DNA from: Amoeboaphelidium protococcarum
Lineage: Eukaryota > Aphelidiomycota > Aphelidea
Reading direction: 5' to 3'
Assembly: GCA_023515745.1 (NCBI GenBank)
Contig: JALECJ010000022.1
Span: 1 to 64,000 of the forward strand
DNA: 64,000 nt
Part shown: piece after piece, positions 11,059 through 23,650 of the stretch
Numbering within the stretch: position 1 is the first letter of the stretch
Layout of the letters: each line of letters starts with the position of its first letter
Position numbers and translations under genes: made by a program
The notes under the pieces: model-generated
Told to the model about the DNA's origin: nothing
The model's database searches: none
The model's input: the letters and a program-made list of their open reading frames with translations, nothing else

Positions 11059-12588
11059 TCATACTAAGCCCATCATGTTTCCGAACGACACATACTGCAT
11101 TGGACGCGTCATAGGATGCGGCACTGCATCGAAAGTACAATACTCATACTTGATACACGAGCGATCACCATTATCCACAGTAATGTTGATATAAGCACCT
11201 TTATTGTCCATCTGATCACAGTAGTTTGGAGCACTAAAGACTGTCACACAGCGACCATTATGATCAATAGCGTATCCATTATCTTTAACTTCATGACTAC
11301 GGATGATCATATCAAGACCGTTAAAGTCGCAGAAATTCTTAGTCACATCCGGCCCGAACTGAATGGCAACACCACGCTTTGACTGCTGACGGCCCATCTC
11401 AGCGCAAGGATCGGACCACAGCATTTCCACCATCAACAAATCTTTTCCCGATGGCCCAGAAACAGACGGCGGTGGCTGTCTGAAACGATCAATGTCGCGA
11501 AGCTCGTCGATGGAGACATTGTCGCGCGAGAATAGGCCGCCATGCAGCACGAGAGCCTTCTTATGGATAAGGTGGGCCAAAGGACACGCGCAGAAGATCT
11601 CGCTGAACAGCTTGAACATATTGTCAGACTAGTACTTGGCCCTCAACTCGTTCTCGAATCCATACATCCTGTTCATGTCATCAGTTTCGTGATTTCCTCT
11701 ATTCAGAAGCATATACTCAGGATAGAGAACTTTATACGCGAGCAAAGTCATTATACACTCCACCGAAAATGAGCCGCGATCAACAAAGTCACCATTAAAT
11801 AAGTAAATGTGAGGCTCCTTCCCATCTGAACCATCGCTTGGATATCCATTAGTCTTAAATATGTTGAGTAAATCATAGTACTGTCCGTGAATATCTCCAC
11901 ATACGGTTAACACTGTTCCGGGAGCGTACTTGTTCAAATCAATGTCCACAACTGACTTTTAAGCTTTCAAGATATCCAAAGCTTTAAGCATCATCTTTAA
12001 AGCATATTTCTTATGAATGCGCTTCTCCTTTTCAAATCTAGTAACCAAGTCTCTGACGAAAGCCGGCGTGACATCTCCTTCATCCCATTTGACGCCATCA
12101 TAGGAATCTTCCACCACAAAGTCTTCAGGATTTATAGTCTCTGAAATTTTTGGCTTCACCACGTCATCATACGCCATAGCCTTCTCAAAATCGATTCGCT
12201 TCACAATCTTTTCAACAATAGACAGCTTCTACTTGGCATCGGCATCATTAGGAGCGCCTTTAACCACCACACGGAAATCCTTCAAAGACTCTTTGTATCT
12301 GCCAAGCGCGAAGTAAGCAGAGGCGCGTCTGTAGTATGCTTTTACAAATCCGGGCTTAACGTTAAGAGCCTTTTCAGCATCAGCGATAACATCTCCGTAA
12401 TTCTCCAATCGTAAACTAGCCATAGCTCGATTGGTATAGTAAGTAGGCTCATTCTGATACACCTCGATCGCCTCTGTATACTTGTCATACGCTTCCTGGT
12501 ACTTTCCATCCTTGAATAGAGCATTCGCTTCAGCTTTAATAGCCTCGGCCTACTAGAGCCTGCTGTCTTATTCATTCTACGCCATCAT
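11059..12588 (-). CDS. PPT1: Serine/threonine protein phosphatase 5 (TPR-PPP)
   Basis: Intronless, 509 residues (vertebrate PP5 is 499). The N-terminal third holds three TPR repeats (about residues 14-115, with the NRAMASLRL and [12 protein letters not shown] signatures) that bind Hsp90. A linker follows, then the PPP catalytic domain with all metal and catalytic motifs: GDIHGQ, GDFVDRG, RGNHE, HGGLFS and a RSHEV block. The C-terminus is the regulatory helix region. In-frame TAG/TAA codons occur at least four times near the N-terminus and once after the NELRAKY segment. Start chosen as the first of two adjacent ATGs (12586-12588), since the TPR helix begins shortly after. Stop is TGA. Confidence 0.95.
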
Positions 12589-13095
12589 TGCTACGTTAAA
12601 CTGTTTAAATTATAGCAATAGAGTCAGTGTGAGGGTAGAAAGCTACTGATAAAGACTCCGTAGAAGAGCTGGTGCAATTTAAATTAAGTCTGAAGCGAGG
12701 AGAAATCTTGAATAAAATTCGCGCGAGAGTGAAAAATCTTTGATCGGCAAACAGTTGGAAAATCCCTCCTGAGATAATGCAAATCACTTTGGTCAGTGAG
12801 ATTGTTCATTATACATCAACCTCTCTAAGAATATTTATTAGTTAAAATAAATGTTGCATCATTTACACGCGTAATTCAACAGCAATTCAGTCTGCGGATG
12901 AGTGCATGTTGCATACAATCGAAAAGCGTCAAATGTGATGAGACTCAATATATGAAAATTATGATGGTGTGCAAATAAATTATAAAAGTGTTGCAATAAT
13001 CAGCAATTAAGATCACTGCTTTTATCATCATCATTAATTTCATTTTGAATTATTACTTCATAAAAAATCATAAATTCATCATATCCATCATCACA
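12589..13095. other. Intergenic region, PP5 promoter and tyrosinase 3' flank
   Basis: About 500 bp, AT-rich, between the 5' end of PP5 and the 3' end of the tyrosinase gene (both minus strand). No gene or repeat of note; short poly-A/T runs and ATCATC repeats near 13020-13100. Confidence 0.5.
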
Positions 13096-14688
13096 TCACA
13101 ATAGGAACAGAGTGGAAACAACACCAATGCACATAACTTCGAGCTGAACATTATAAGATGTCATAGCACCGCTTGCCTTCTTCTTGGGCGCTCCCTGCAC
13201 TGGGTATACATTATTGGTAGTGTTAGGATTAATACGCGCACCATTAGATAAGAGTAGAGGCTCAGCAGTGTCATCGATACGATTCAGCTTATACGCAGGA
13301 GGCTTGGCGTTAGTGTCCAGAAAGTCGTATCCTTTTCGCGCAGGCAGTAAATCTTATACTCTGAGATTCCAAGGATATAGCACACTGTCATACATGTGAC
13401 CAACTAAGACCCATCGTCTCTGGCCATTGACCGTGACTTATTACGCACCGGGCGTGTTCTCGTTCACGGTTGGATCGGTGACACCGGGACGGTAGCAAGT
13501 GGCACTTCCAGTACCATTGGAGCAACCATGACGGTCTTGCCAGAATGTAAGCAATCGGTCAACTTGACTATGATGGATCAAAAATATAGGATCATTGAAC
13601 GAGACTTCAACTTGGCGCATTGTACCACCCAAGAATCGATGAATACCATTGTGATTCTGTCCGTAGTAACCGGTGACTGAAGACACCCAGCCCTCAAGAA
13701 CATTACGGAATGATCCCTCAATTCCAGAGTTATCAAAAGGTGCTGCATCGTATACAGGCACGCTCATGAGACGGTCAAATTCCTATTGAGTCTAGAATCG
13801 GAAGCCAGCATCTTCTCCGATATTCCTAGTGAGAGCCTTGATTGAATCAGGATAATCTGGAGGCAGAGACCAACGCTTGGAGCATTGTTGAGATGGATTC
13901 TGATTAGGATCTTGACACCAAGGACCGCTTTCAATGATGAAATTGTTATTCGGATTACCAGTTGGACCAAAATACTTCTCCAGTCCGTCCCAGCCTTTCA
14001 TCCAGTCCCAGAAGGGTAGGCCCATAGTGTCATCGCCGGAAGCAGTGGCGATTGCGCGTTCCACCACACGCATTGTCATTCTGTGCCAGATGAGGAAAGA
14101 TGGCCCAGAATGAGCTGCAGTTCTGTTACTTCCAGACACAGTGTTGGCAGAGAAGGATCTCAAGTGCAGACGCGACAAATGATCATAGATACCAAGCTCC
14201 TTGAGTCTGTATAAAGCATCGCGCCATCGAGCAAACCACGCGTCATCACACTGACGCATCTCAGGCCTAATACTGGTCGGGAACTCGGACTCTTCAAACA
14301 CGCGCACCTTCTTTGTTATAACCATCGGCTGGCGCAGATTAGCGTCTGTGACCGTTAAACGCACATCAAACTCGCCAACACGGGTGAAACTGTAATCAAC
14401 CACACGTCCAACGCAGGGATTCAAATTGGTTCTTCCATCTGATGTACACAGACCACCCTCAGCATTTGGGAATTCCCAGGTAAAGGTCGGATTCTGCAGA
14501 GTCAGACTAGCATTCACATCAGGCGCCATTATAACAGGCCAATTTGGTGGCATTGGTACATGGAAGATCTTTATCTAGTCTTCTTGTTGTTACTACTACT
14601 ACTATTGCTAGACTCGCTAGCTCTATACGAAGGAGATTGCATTGTATAACGCCGCAACTATAATCGCCACGACTTGTTTATTCATCAT
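13096..14688 (-). CDS. Secreted tyrosinase (type 3 copper oxidase) with N-terminal PKD-like domain
   Basis: 530 residues, no intron. Order: signal peptide (about residues 1-24, hydrophobic VVAIIVAAL core); a run of nine Gln made mostly of TAG codons; a PKD-like immunoglobulin-fold domain (about 60-130, ending in the V-x-V-F strand); then the tyrosinase domain. CuA ligands are His at about 175, 193 and 202 (the WHR motif); CuB ligands are His at about 346, 350 and 372 in DPIFLIHH. It should oxidise phenols to quinones outside the cell or at the surface. The last 13 residues are hydrophobic after a small-residue stretch, which resembles a GPI-attachment tail (inference). Start: first of two adjacent ATGs, required for the signal peptide. 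Fungal and oomycete tyrosinases are the closest known style. Confidence 0.9.
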
Positions 14689-15722
14689 TTTTCCTGTATC
14701 TGTGTTTATTTTATTGTTAATGTATATACTTAATAGGAAGAAGAAATTGATCGATATATTGGTGCTACATGATCCAAGTGATTCTAAATCAGACCAGTTT
14801 ATCCCGGTTGACCAATCAGACTGGGCCAACTTAGTTACACCGACTGATCACACGAACCAATCTTGGCGATGGAGGCAACGAAGACTTCACACGCGTTCAA
14901 TATCGCGGCTATATTATCACGTACCACCTCATGACTAAGATTACTGGATGTGTATTTAGATATACAAGGGAATAATGTTACATTCCATTGTAAATTGTTT
15001 GTGTTCTCGCGATTATAGTCTTTGTGGCGATTTAATATACCCGACACTTAACAGACGGTAGTAGATTAAATATTTATGTTAACTATTTTCATTATTATTA
15101 GGCATATTTGACCCGACTAGCAGCTAAATATATTCCACATGACGTTCCAGTCTGACGTGTGTCTTGAAACCCAAGAGGTCCAAATTCACAGTCGGCGCAG
15201 ATCAAATACTTCATACCTTCCCTCACACTGTCTTATTATGCAGTCACAGTTTTACTAAATCCTATATTTTCAAATTAAAACGCGTCTTTAAGCAACCAGT
15301 ATCCTTCCAACTGCTATTATGGGTTCTATTCTACTGCATTCAACTCTGGGAGTTAATACTACATCAATCTGGATTCAATCCCGAGGTTACGTGATGTTCT
15401 GTATAGAACGAGAAAATCATTAGATTCTTACTCGATCAATATTTCTATCTGATAGATGCTCTATAGATTTCTAATACTAGGCCACACCTTTACGCACTAT
15501 TAGCGATTTGCATTAAGTTTATGGACAGATAAAGTTCACGGCATTAGAGCCATTTTAATTGATATGTTAATCAAGCGTCATCATAAAGCTATCGAACTAG
15601 CAAAATCACAAAAGAAATCGCGTACTAAAAGAGTTAAGGCCTTCAAGTACAAGTAGACTTAGTAATCGCATTATCAATAGTGTCAAGTATTAAATTCATT
15701 ACTAGCATTATCACTATTATTA
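14689..15722 (+). pseudogene. Possible gene or decayed gene between tyrosinase and BTA1
   Basis: About 1 kb with coding-like plus-strand frames but no clean gene. One frame starts at ATG 14869, meets TGA at 14932-14934, then continues with good protein-like sequence to 15057; a GT...AG stretch 15058-15101 could be an intron, after which the frame resumes to a TGA at about 15151. Further right, two overlapping frames (15160-15394, and a longer one reaching 15700 with a basic C-terminus) both look plausible. The proposed intron ends in TTATTAG rather than the TGTAG typical here. Interpretations: pseudogene, unrecognised introns, or chance. No family recognised. Confidence 0.25.
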
Positions 15723-18360
15723 TCATTATTTCACTGCCACCCAGAAAGAGGCATACATGTTGACACGATCGATGCATTCGTGTAATAAAGCATCCTAATG
15801 GTTGCTTGATATCTCGGCGAGCAACGCATCCCATTTCCCGCTTGATTTCTCCTTATCGCTCACTCTTACACCAAGAGGAGAGACTCTGAACTGATGTTCT
15901 TCAAATACTCTCAAGTACCATGGTTTCTTGGCTGCACTACGGATCAGAATGCGACCACCCGCTTTCATTTTACGCTAGAATGCCTCAACTTCTTCTTGAG
16001 CCAACTTTTCGTCAAACCAGTCCATGTGATCCATCACAACACACTTGGTCAAGGATCCGTCTGCGAGATCATTCAGCACGGCAGCAATGGGACGCGTATG
16101 AATTCTAATAGATCTCAGATTGGCAGTCTTGATCAAGCGATCATATCCTTTCTGGGTAAGCCATTCAGGACAATTACCACTGTTATTGTTGGCATAACGC
16201 TGAGACAAGCACAAATGGTAAAAGTATGAAGTTTCCGACAGTAACTCTGCGCGAACCAGTGGATCAAAAGTGTTCACGATGTAGTCATAGACATCACCAT
16301 CAGAAAGGAGCATTTCCAGTTGTTCTTTAGGCACACCCAGAGCTTCCCAAGCAAACTTGTAACTATTCAACAGACCGATCCACTTACGATCCAGAAAGTG
16401 ATGGCGCAACTCATTCTCCCAGATTGCGATTTGATTCTGCAAATTGTCCGCAGTGCAAAGTCTCACAATAACGCGGTCTAATCTCTTCACTTTAGCAAGA
16501 AATTTGAACGCACGAATAGCCAATCCACTGGATCCAGTATGGTAAAAGTTGGTGAACGCGCAGTTACTCTTCCAAAACTGGTACGCATGCAGCGACAGGT
16601 ATGGAGATAGTCTAGTATCAAGCATCAGCTCAAAGCTTGGATGATATCCTTCTCCAAACAGGGACCACACATCTTCGTAAGTGAGCGCAGTCATGGCAGC
16701 AATCTTCAATTCAAGCAGGTGCCCTTGACATGGATTCATATCAACACAATGAATCTTGTGTGGTCCGTGCAGAGCATATTCCAACGCATTACAACCACCA
16801 GAGGTCAAGATCAACATTTGGTCATCCTTCTGTAGATCCAGGAACTGCAAATCAACCTTTGGATCTTCCCAAGCAAACGCATAAATGTACGTGGACAGAC
16901 CAGGTATTGGTGTTGGATCAAATTCCATTCTCCATTAATGACTCTGTCCGTGTACATGCTTGAAACTTAGTAAAGGCTTTCCTTAACGTTTAGACACCGC
17001 ATGCACATTACCGACAGCCTTACTAGCAATAGAATTACTCATGCTGATAGCAGAATCAACGCCTTGATCATCATTATCATCATCTAAATTCCAATCATTC
17101 AGTGTTGAGTAATTGTTTAACTTTTACACGGCTTGGTTCAGATCAACAGCAGATTTGGATTCAGTTGATACCTGCTAGTAGTCGATAGAGTGAGTTCCGA
17201 TGAAAACGTAATAAGGCATCCCCAGCATACCTTTAATTACCCAGTTTCTACCATTGTACACCTTAATAGTGGCAAATTTGTGCTCCAAATATTCTCTGCG
17301 CTCAGGACTCAAATAGATATTGTCCAATTCAAACCAGGATTGCCAAAACTTTCTAGTCAACCAGCCGTGATGTCTACTTGGATCATGCGGTGTGGGGTGT
17401 TTGGAAGATACATAAAAGTCCGACACACCAACAAGACCACATGGACTCAACATATCATACACTTTATCAACAATAGCGTAATGAGAAGGGAACATACTGA
17501 GAGAATAAGACATGGTGATGAGTCCAATCTCAACATCATCCGCATCCATATCCACGTCGAAAGCCAAAGCATCCATACATTTGACATGAACATTTGACCA
17601 GCCAAGACGTTAAAACCTCTACTCAGCCACACGACATAGGGATGGAGTAATATCAACAACATACACGGCATGGAAATGATCAATAGGAATATAGTTATTC
17701 ATAATCTCGACATTTGATCCTGTCCCACCGCCAATATCAATCCAAATAAGTTTCTACACATGGAAATACATACACTTGATTATAGTAACAACAACATCAT
17801 TAACAACAAGGAAAATTAAGAATATGCAATACCTTTTCACCGGTGTGGACCGGAACTGGGCGTAAATAAGGAGAAGACATGGGCGATGGAATATACTCAC
17901 TGCAGTGGTCAGCATCACTTCCACAATCTTCAGCAGAAGCAGCAGCAGTTTACGTGCGATCAATGGGATGATCCAAATCCTTTAAATAGACTTGTTTCAG
18001 CTAAGCCGCGCAAAGCCTCAACATTGTCGATCGGCCGGCCAACAGACGCGCTCTCGTCTGGTCGTAAATATCAGCCTGGCCCTCATAGAACTTCTCGAGC
18101 ATTTGCTGGTGAGCATTACTATCCTTAGTAGTAGTTGTTGTCGCTTCAGCATTAGAAGATGAACTTTTAGATGTAAAGAACGGTTTAAAGAAACAGTTCC
18201 ATGCAAACTTGATATAGGTGATCACCAATTGCTTCTACCAAGTTCCCAACAAAAGCAAATTCAACATGGTAATGATAGCAATAGACTCAGCATAGTTGAA
18301 TGGAGAGAACCAAGTTAACACTGCATTGAGTGCTAGTATCCAACGCACAGCCACCTTCAT
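15723..18360 (-). CDS. BTA1: Betaine lipid synthase (BTA1), fused BtaB and BtaA domains
   Basis: 852 residues in two exons (intron 17754-17832, 79 nt, ends TGTAG). It makes the phosphorus-free membrane lipid DGTS from diacylglycerol and S-adenosylmethionine. The N-terminus has a hydrophobic segment (residues 1-50). Next comes the BtaB-like N-methyltransferase half with the SAM loop DIGGGTG at about 182-188. The BtaA-like 3-amino-3-carboxypropyl transferase half starts near residue 452 and contains the YAFAWEDP and LTSGGCN motifs. This methyltransferase-first order is the one I recall for the algal enzyme. A Gln (TAA) directly precedes the TGA stop. Start ATG at 18358-18360 is the only one that keeps the N-terminal membrane segment. 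Confidence 0.92.
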
Positions 18361-18637
18361 TACCTTGTTATAGAAAGATGATTGTTATCGGAGGCAGAGT
18401 CCCTCACACACTAAGATGGTAGAAGTTGATATGACAGCGAAGGAGAGGAAGATAGATCGCTTGTGCCGTAGGTTCGTATAACTACGGTACTTATTGAGAA
18501 GGGCGACCGATCGATGTGGCTGCAGTCGCGCACGCGTTCAAACAAACATTAACCTAGTACAGTGCGCGTGTGCAATTCACGCGCCATCAACGCTAACATT
18601 GAGAGCATCAGATCGATTGATTACACACACACACGCA

Positions 18638-19735
18638 ATGTCAACTGCGGGCGGGATAGATTTAAGTAAGATTATTACCATTATTATTATGATAAAGCGT
18701 TTTCTAACTAATTCTAAGTTGTGAAAGAGAATTTAGTGTAGATAAGCCTTAGTATTCACAGAGTACGTTCTATGGTAGAGTGTTGCACTTTGTAAAGTTG
18801 ACAAGTCCACTCAACTTGTTTGTAACTGATCAGACTTTGAATAAGAGTAAGCGTCTCGTGGAATCTTACCAACAAGGGAGAGGGAATCCATTCGCTGAGA
18901 ATAAGAAGTATGATGAGCGGTCGCTGTGGAAGGCCAAGTACTTGATCGATGCAACATTTCATCCAGACACTAAAGAAAAGATTCTCCTACCATTTAGAAT
19001 GTCAAGTTTCGTTCCCACCAATTTACTTGTTACTGCTGGTCTTCTGCTACCTAATGCAACCGTGAAGTAGGTAATCTTTTGGTAGTGGGTGAACTAGAGT
19101 GTGAATGTTGGTATTAATTGGGCAAATGCCAACAAGTCCACCTAAATGACGACAAATGAAACTTTGGTGGCCTACCTATCCGCAGTGTTTGCATCAGTGA
19201 CTGTTGCAGTCGGACTGAATAGAGTAGTCAGGAGTCCTCTACTGTCACGGTTCGTTCCCTTTGTCGCGGTTGCCTCAGCCGGAGCGTTGAATGTCTTTCT
19301 GATGCGCCGCAAAGAACTTACTGAGGGAATAGATATTTATGATGATCGCGGTAACCTTGCAGGTAAATCTTAAACTGCTGGTATGACTGCCATCTCCCAA
19401 GTTGCCATCAGTAGAATTGCAACAAGTCTACCGTGTCTTACCATTCCACCGCTCGTATTGTCACGTCTGGAAAACTATTCATTTTTTAATAATTCTCCTA
19501 CGCGGTTAATGGCTGCCAATTTAGGTAATTATATTCTTGGTGTATTGATGTTAACATTTAATTGAAGTGTGAGTTGCATGTAGGACTAATCACAATTTGT
19601 CTAATGACTGCACTTCCGTGTGCAATAGCGCTATTTCCACAAAATGGCAGATTGCCGGTTGATCAACTTGAACCTGAACTGTAGAAGAAGCTGAAAGGCA
19701 AAACCAGATTTGTGACTTATAATAAAGGACTCTGA
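18638..19735 (+). CDS. SFXN: Sideroflexin (mitochondrial serine transporter family)
   Basis: Three exons; introns 18666-18741 (76 nt) and 19540-19583 (44 nt), both ending TGTAG. Family hallmarks in order: QSTF near the N-terminus, the LWKAKYLIDATFHPDT block, LPFRMSSFVPTN, FWQWVNQS (the conserved asparagine-rich motif), RFVPFVAVASAG, the MRR-x-EL and GI block, then the ALFPQ segment close to the C-terminus. Four to five membrane helices. Human SFXN1 imports serine into mitochondria for one-carbon metabolism. The first exon encodes only nine residues plus one base, chosen because the splice restores the family N-terminus. Several Gln are TAG or TAA, including one in front of VIFWQWVNQ. Confidence 0.93.
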
Positions 19736-19799
19736 ATATATATTAAATTCAACCAACTATTCTATTCAATTCAAATACTAACAAAAACACATTCCATCA

Positions 19800-22700
19800 T
19801 CAGAAATTTCTGGATACTATCGGACTCATTTAATCTTCATCGAAAAACACTTCTCCTGAATCAGTGATGGAAGACTAATGATCACTCCTATCATCATCTT
19901 ACTGTACTCTACCATTACCACTTGGAAGATCATGTAGAGAATCGGCGGCCTCAGAGTTATCACTGGATCCCTTGCCCAGAGAAGACTTGGATCTTGACGT
20001 TAATCGCGTCAGACTTTTCGACAGACTTCGCAGAGATTTATTGAAATGATCAGCAATCTTATTCTTCTTCTTACCTTCTTCCGCTGGTACCTGCGTTAAC
20101 TTACTTACCACCCCACCCAACTGTCCTGTCTGCTAGAGTTAATTCAAAATACTGGGCTAGCTTTTAGACAACTTTCGCTGTCTCATTTTACCAATTTCAT
20201 TAGTCTTCATTTGCAAAATCTCCTTAATGTCAATCATCGTCTCTCCCCCATAAGATACAGTCTCGCCTTGACTCTAATCAGAGTGCAGCTGTGGAGTAGA
20301 CTGAGTGGCAACATCCTCGGAAACGTGCCATTTCGTCTATTGCAAATGTTTATCAACATACCCAGGAGTTGCCAATACATCGTGAGATTCAGCAATATTA
20401 CCACGACCACTGACAATTGACTCGTAAGATGCAGTTACAGAAGATGATAAGGTATCGACGGACTGATCAACACTACTATAAGCGGCTTTATATGGTTCAT
20501 CTGCAAATTCATCCTACTAGCCAGAATAAGCAATATGAAAGATTGGATTCAACATATCTACAAAAGTAGAACCAACACGATCACATTCTCCGACAGATTA
20601 TAAGAATTGAGTACACAGCCTCCTCACAGATCCATCAGTATGAAATAGCCCGAAAGATAGTTGAGCGAGTCCACCATCTTTAAGTGAGAAATCCTCCAAC
20701 AACAACAAAGTATCTTTTTCGGATTATTCAGCCATTCGACAAAGGGCCTTGTAACAATCAGAAACTTCCTATGTAGACAAATCATTGGCAGACTTGAAAA
20801 TTTAAGCAATCTACTCCGGTAGATAGAGATCAACAGCACGGCTTTAAGAAGCAGCTGAATAATCTGAATCTCCTGCTCCAGCTTTCGATACTAAAGTCTG
20901 CGGTTACAACTATGGCTACTTTATTGACATTGATCTCTTCCTTTGAGCTTTCCCGACATTATTAGCTGCGAAATTAGCCGCCTTAGACTAAGAACCTTTA
21001 TCAGCTACTTACTACAGATATTCAACTAAATTCTTCAAAACAGGATCTTGGGCTACTTACGACTTGGTAAAAGTCTTGTTTCGATACCGTTCCAAATAGA
21101 GATTTAGCCTTTAAGCATATGATTTCTGCAACTACTGAAAGGTTGACGTGCGCCGGAACTAGACAACTCTTAATGCATATAAATCCAATTGAATTTTCTA
21201 GTCATCGGGACTAGCAAATATTTCTCTAGGACCAATCGTAGGAGGTATTTGGATAGTATTAGGAATTTCAACCAAATCAGAACTTTTGCTTTTGTAGTTG
21301 GACATCTATGAAGATGCACCAGATTAACCATGATGAATACTCTATTCATAAATATATGAAGAACATATTCTAAGAAAGCGGGACACGTAATCACGTAAAA
21401 ACTACCTCACATCAGACTCGGTGCTGCGATTTTAAACCATCTACATAACCACCTTCATGAATTTACAATCTTCGGATACCAACTACTACTCTTTATCGCT
21501 GTTCTAAAACAGATCTTAGTCAGCAGCAGGCGCAACTTTTGATAAATTAGCAACTGAATATCCAGCATTCTAAGCTGCATTACTGATATCATCGGTAAAT
21601 CCATAAGGAGATCTCGAATTGAGCTAAGAGCTAAATTGCACTTTACCCGAGTTTAAATCAACAATGACGTCCCACCAATCTTGATGCATCTCGAATATTG
21701 GATTCACAGCACCGGCTATATAACCAGATACACTCAATAATTAATCAACCATGGTCAATGGGACATATGGCAACAGTCTAGATTGGATATTCTCAATCAT
21801 TGGAGTGAAAAGTGCAGCAAAGGCAAACACTAGACGAGAAATTTCACCGGCAGATTTCTTGGCTCCCAAAAATAGGATTCTTCGCTCACTCAGGACACTA
21901 TGAATTAGGAGCATCAAAGGAGGCACTTCATCTGCAACAGGCTTGGGATGGAGTATGGAGATCAGTTACATGAGAGACTGCTCTCCAATTTCCACGGGAT
22001 AAAGAGTAATCGGCAGCTTTAGAGGTACATTCTTACCGTCAACTGCAATTTTTGCTTCAAACTAGTAATTGGTACCATCAAAATTTATAATTGCACTATT
22101 CTTTGCGACTTTATCCTTACTAATACGGATAAATTCAGAGTACCTGGAGATTTAATGCGCAGGCCGACTAAATTATGGCATATATAGATAGCCATTGACA
22201 GAGGAGATACAGTTTTTAGTCTCATCATCATACAATACGGTTGAGCATCCACCGCGAAGTAAAGTCTTTTAGTTCTTTGTCAGTTGAGGATAGACTAGAC
22301 TTAATTCATGAGAATTTATAGTCTAATATAGAGTTTACAGCTTATCCGCAGAGGGATTTTGAAAATACTTCTCGAGCGATAAAACTAGCAAAGGCTTGAA
22401 AGAACTCACAAATTAGCATTTGGATATTATGGCCAAACTCTTATGCAATTTCTATCCAGAGGAATCTGTGCGAGAGCGCATGAGACTGATTCCATAAAGT
22501 AATCCTCCGTCAACTGTATCATCATTGATTTCATCCGCACTCTATAAAGCAGATAGTTGCAGCTTAGCAGTTAAAAATTCAGACTTGACAATAAACCTTA
22601 TCCTTAAGCTGCAGCTACCAAAATTAAGAGTCATACACTGACTGTTTATATTACCAATCTGAAAATTGCAATCTTCTCTCCATCTGATGTAGTTATTGCG

Positions 22701-23177
22701 CACAATGTTACTGGATGACAGAAATTAAATTCCACCTTCTACAATCCTTAAATCAGCTTTGACATACATGGAGTCGGAATACTCTTGTATACGCTCATCA
22801 AACTTGAAGATCTAAACTTGATACTAGTTATCGCTCTAGTCCAGCTATATTGGCTCTTAAGCATCTTCCATCGTTGACTTTTTTACATTTATGACAGCGC
22901 TGTTCTTGAGAATGGTGAAATATATCCAGTCATCATCTCGCAGCTCTGAACCTTCCGGTAGTATCAAATCGGCTAGATGTCTACACTATTCAATACAATA
23001 AAAATTACACATTATAAGAGGATACTCATAATAACAATCTTACTACTTTTACTGTTGAAATTGATCTGAAAATGACTGAGGGTATTATACGGCAAGTTGT
23101 GGACCTTTGCCAGCCACATAATCTGCAACTAGAATGGCTTCAATAAACTATAATGACTACTGTTATGGTAAAGTCAT
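19800..23177 (-). CDS. DENN-domain protein, Afi1/Avl9-like
   Basis: 1101 residues in two exons (intron 22981-23052, 72 nt, ends TGTAG). The N-terminus has the uDENN strand leading to a G-x-x-L-x-x-QYP motif, then an LADLILPEGSE block, a YGISLMRSR segment and an LAIISKC helix. The central DENN part contains LSERRILFLG and a final AGAVNPIFE...WWDV block typical of the Afi1/SPA group. DENN proteins are Rab or Arf exchange factors or docking proteins in membrane traffic and polarity. The C-terminal 500 residues (Ser/Gln/Lys-rich, with helical segments) are not assigned. It contains dozens of in-frame TAG/TAA codons. The start ATG is the first after an open upstream frame and fits the family N-terminus. 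Confidence 0.82.
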
Positions 23178-23650
23178 CGCTTTTTATATGTGAATGCTCT
23201 GCTGAATTTTGACAATTATCACCAAACAATCGATAGAAATGAAACAATAAAACTTTGCGGTGAAACAACTTGATGGACTTGTGAAACCAGTTTGAAACCT
23301 GAAACCGGCGTGAAACAACAATCACATCAAAGTGAAACATGATATGTTTAGGAAATCAGTTTCACCTGCGCATCTTCATTCCGTATACTGAAGCTCTCTC
23401 AAGTTGACATCATCTCTAAAATCTTGAATACGATAATATTTCAATTTTATTTACTCATCTTACCAGGGCAGAATATTGATTGCCAGCACTTCGCATCTAA
23501 GCTCCCACTTGCTGTTGAGATCAACTCGTAATCAATCACGTAAGCGTAATCACCTTCCATCCGATCATTCAGTTCCACCTTGTCATTCTTCCTATTTACA
23601 ATATTTTTTGTATTTCGCAATATTAAATACATTTTTTTGCTATAGATAAA
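23178..23650. promoter_or_regulatory. Divergent promoter with seven GAAAC repeats
   Basis: 473 bp between the start codons of the DENN gene (left) and the SAY1-like hydrolase (right). GAAAC occurs at 23241, 23262, 23283, 23294, 23301, 23312 and 23333, all on the plus strand and with spacings near 10 or 21 bp. That is far above chance and matches about one or two helical turns. Likely a binding-site cluster for one factor; which gene it controls is unknown. Confidence 0.5.

Noticed and set aside
15894-16229. Plus-strand open frames over the BTA1 gene
   Set aside because: Antisense to the conserved BtaA domain.
22981-23010. A 30-nt intron (same acceptor, GTGTAA donor) in the DENN gene
   Set aside because: Using the upstream GTAAAAG donor gives a 72-nt intron of normal size and a better family match at QQ/HLADLILP.
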